Below are positions 15,675 through 16,661 of a stretch of DNA of 16,661 bases, piece by piece. The position numbers and the translations under genes were made by a program. Within the stretch, counting starts at the first letter, position 1, and each line of letters starts with the position of its first letter. Location: the NCBI GenBank assembly GCA_020633775.1, contig JACKDA010000026.1, forward strand, positions 1-16,661. The letters run 5' to 3'. Source of the stretch: Gemmatimonadales bacterium. Lineage in GTDB: Bacteria > Gemmatimonadota > Gemmatimonadetes > Gemmatimonadales > GWC2-71-9. Below the pieces are notes generated by a model. That model saw only the letters and a program-made list of their open reading frames with translations. It searched no databases and was not told the DNA's origin.

Positions 15675-16540
15675 AGCTGGTCTGGCGCGAGGCCCTGCTC
15701 AGCTTCTCCCGCACCCGGACCCTCTCGGTCCTCTCGGTCACCACGATTGCCTTCGCGCTCTTCGTGACCGGCCTCTTCGGGCTGGTCGCCCTGAACCTGC
15801 GGGGCGCGATCAACCGGATCGAGGAACGGGTCGAGATCGTCGCGTTCGTGCTGCGCGGCACGCCGTCGCAGGGCCTCGCGGTGGCGATGGAGGACATCGC
15901 GGCGTTCCCCGAGGTGCTCAGCGTCCGCTACGTCACCGAGGAGGACGCCCTCGCCCAGGCCAAGCAGGACCTCGTCGAGTTCCGCGACGCGTACGAGGAC
16001 CTCCAGATCAACCCGCTGCCGCCCTCGATCGAGCTGCGGCTCCGGCCCGGCTTCCGCGACGCGGCCCACGTCGGCGAGGTCGCCGAGCGGTTGCGCGGCT
16101 TCCCGTTCGTGGAGGACGTGCGCTACGGCCGGGACTGGGTGGAGCGCCTCGACGCCCTGCGGACCCTCGCGGGACTGGTCGGCGGCGCGATCGGGCTCGC
16201 CTTCGCGCTGGTCTCGGTCGTCATCATCGGCGTCACGATCCGGATCACCGTACTGCAGCGCGCGCGCGAGATCAGCATCATGCGCCTCGTCGGCGCGACC
16301 GACTGGTTCATCCGCGGGCCGTTCCTCCTCGAGGGCGCCCTCAAGGGCCTCCTCGGCGGCGTCCTCGCCTACCTGCTCTGCCTCGCGGTCTATGCCGGTT
16401 TCAAGGCCCAGGGACTCGGCCTCGGGATCGGGCTGGAGTTCTTCCGGCCGATCCACAGCCTCGCCTTCCTCGCGTTCGGCACGCTCCTCGGCCTCGCCGG
16501 ATCGCTGGTCAGCGTCGGGCGCCACCTCCGGAAGGTCTGA
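15671..16540 (+). CDS. ftsX: Cell division protein FtsX
   Basis: A 289-residue inner-membrane protein with the FtsX topology: one membrane segment at about 18-42, an extracytoplasmic domain at about 45-160 (including EDALAQAKQDL, typical of FtsX), then three segments at about 165-190, 217-240 and 262-283. RAREISIMRLVGATDWFIRGPFLLEG, about residues 197-222, is the conserved cytoplasmic coupling loop and following segment of FtsX/MacB-type permeases. The extracytoplasmic domain should bind the hydrolase activator. ATG 15671 overlaps the ftsE stop as ATGA, with a GGGAGG ribosome binding site 8 nt upstream. The next gene starts 2 nt after the stop. Confidence 0.96.
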   Translation: MKLVWREALLSFSRTRTLSVLSVTTIAFALFVTGLFGLVALNLRGAINRIEERVEIVAFVLRGTPSQGLAVAMEDIAAFPEVLSVRYVTEEDALAQAKQDLVEFRDAYEDLQINPLPPSIELRLRPGFRDAAHVGEVAERLRGFPFVEDVRYGRDWVERLDALRTLAGLVGGAIGLAFALVSVVIIGVTIRITVLQRAREISIMRLVGATDWFIRGPFLLEGALKGLLGGVLAYLLCLAVYAGFKAQGLGLGIGLEFFRPIHSLAFLAFGTLLGLAGSLVSVGRHLRKV

Positions 16541-16542
16541 CG

Positions 16543-16661
16543 ATGCGGTGGCCCCGGCTCGCGCGGGCGGCCCTGCTCCTCGCGGTGGCGTGCCCCCTCG
16601 GGCTCGCGGCGCAGACGCCCGCCGAGCTGGAGCAGTCGCGGCAGCGCCTGGAGCAGATCCG
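16543..16661 (+). CDS. Start of a secreted coiled-coil protein, probably EnvC-like (partial)
   Basis: The first 39 codons of a gene cut by the window edge. The N-terminus has two Arg, a hydrophobic core and AAQ (22-24), a likely signal peptidase I cleavage region. The next residues, TPAELEQSRQRLEQI, have the Glu/Gln/Arg/Leu pattern of a coiled coil. Right after ftsEX, a secreted protein with an N-terminal coiled coil is most often an EnvC/M23-type murein hydrolase activator that docks on FtsX. The M23 domain is not in the window, so this call rests on context. Start ATG 16543 is 2 nt after ftsX. Confidence 0.7.
   Translation, partial: MRWPRLARAALLLAVACPLGLAAQTPAELEQSRQRLEQI

Overview
The window is a GC-rich (about 70% by eye), densely coded bacterial chromosome segment with no RNA gene, phage gene or transposase visible. 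Codons strongly favour G/C in the third position, so long shadow frames run opposite and across the real genes. The gene mix (secreted M28 metallopeptidase lipoprotein, DUF58/BatA pair, FtsEX followed by a secreted coiled-coil protein, almost no Shine-Dalgarno at several starts) resembles Gemmatimonadota. That assignment is an impression from style and content, not from a marker gene comparison.

Layout. 1-4156 (minus strand) carries a DUF58 protein, an overlapping BatA-type membrane protein with a VWA-like domain, and the N-terminal third of mfd (transcription-repair coupling factor), which runs off the left edge. 4267-5832 (plus) is a secreted M28 zinc peptidase lipoprotein. It converges on a minus-strand pair, an EamA/DMT transporter (6293-7183) and a CxxC carboxymuconolactone-decarboxylase/AhpD-like protein (5918-6259). 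Between the convergent stop codons lies an unusual 29-bp inverted repeat built from AGAGAAG heptamers on one side and CTCTTCT heptamers on the other.

From 7250 to the right edge everything is on the plus strand and tightly packed: lepA, a GT4 glycosyltransferase, a ROK sugar kinase, a PfkB-type kinase, a STAS-HATPase fusion, a second STAS-like protein with a C-terminal winged-helix-like tail, a trans-sulfuration PLP enzyme, then ftsE, ftsX and the start of an EnvC-like gene. Six consecutive genes (9053-14792) join by 1-nt or 4-nt start/stop overlaps. The only real gap (14793-14987) is filled by a 69-bp tandem repeat whose left edge forms a long palindrome over the stop codon of the PLP gene.

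Working together: FtsE, FtsX and the EnvC-like protein should form the septal module that controls peptidoglycan hydrolysis. The GT4, ROK and PfkB genes suggest sugar activation or glycan synthesis. The STAS-HATPase fusion and the STAS-like/winged-helix-like protein look like a compact partner-switching regulator without a visible sigma factor or PP2C phosphatase, and are the best candidate here for an undescribed system. The rest is largely housekeeping.
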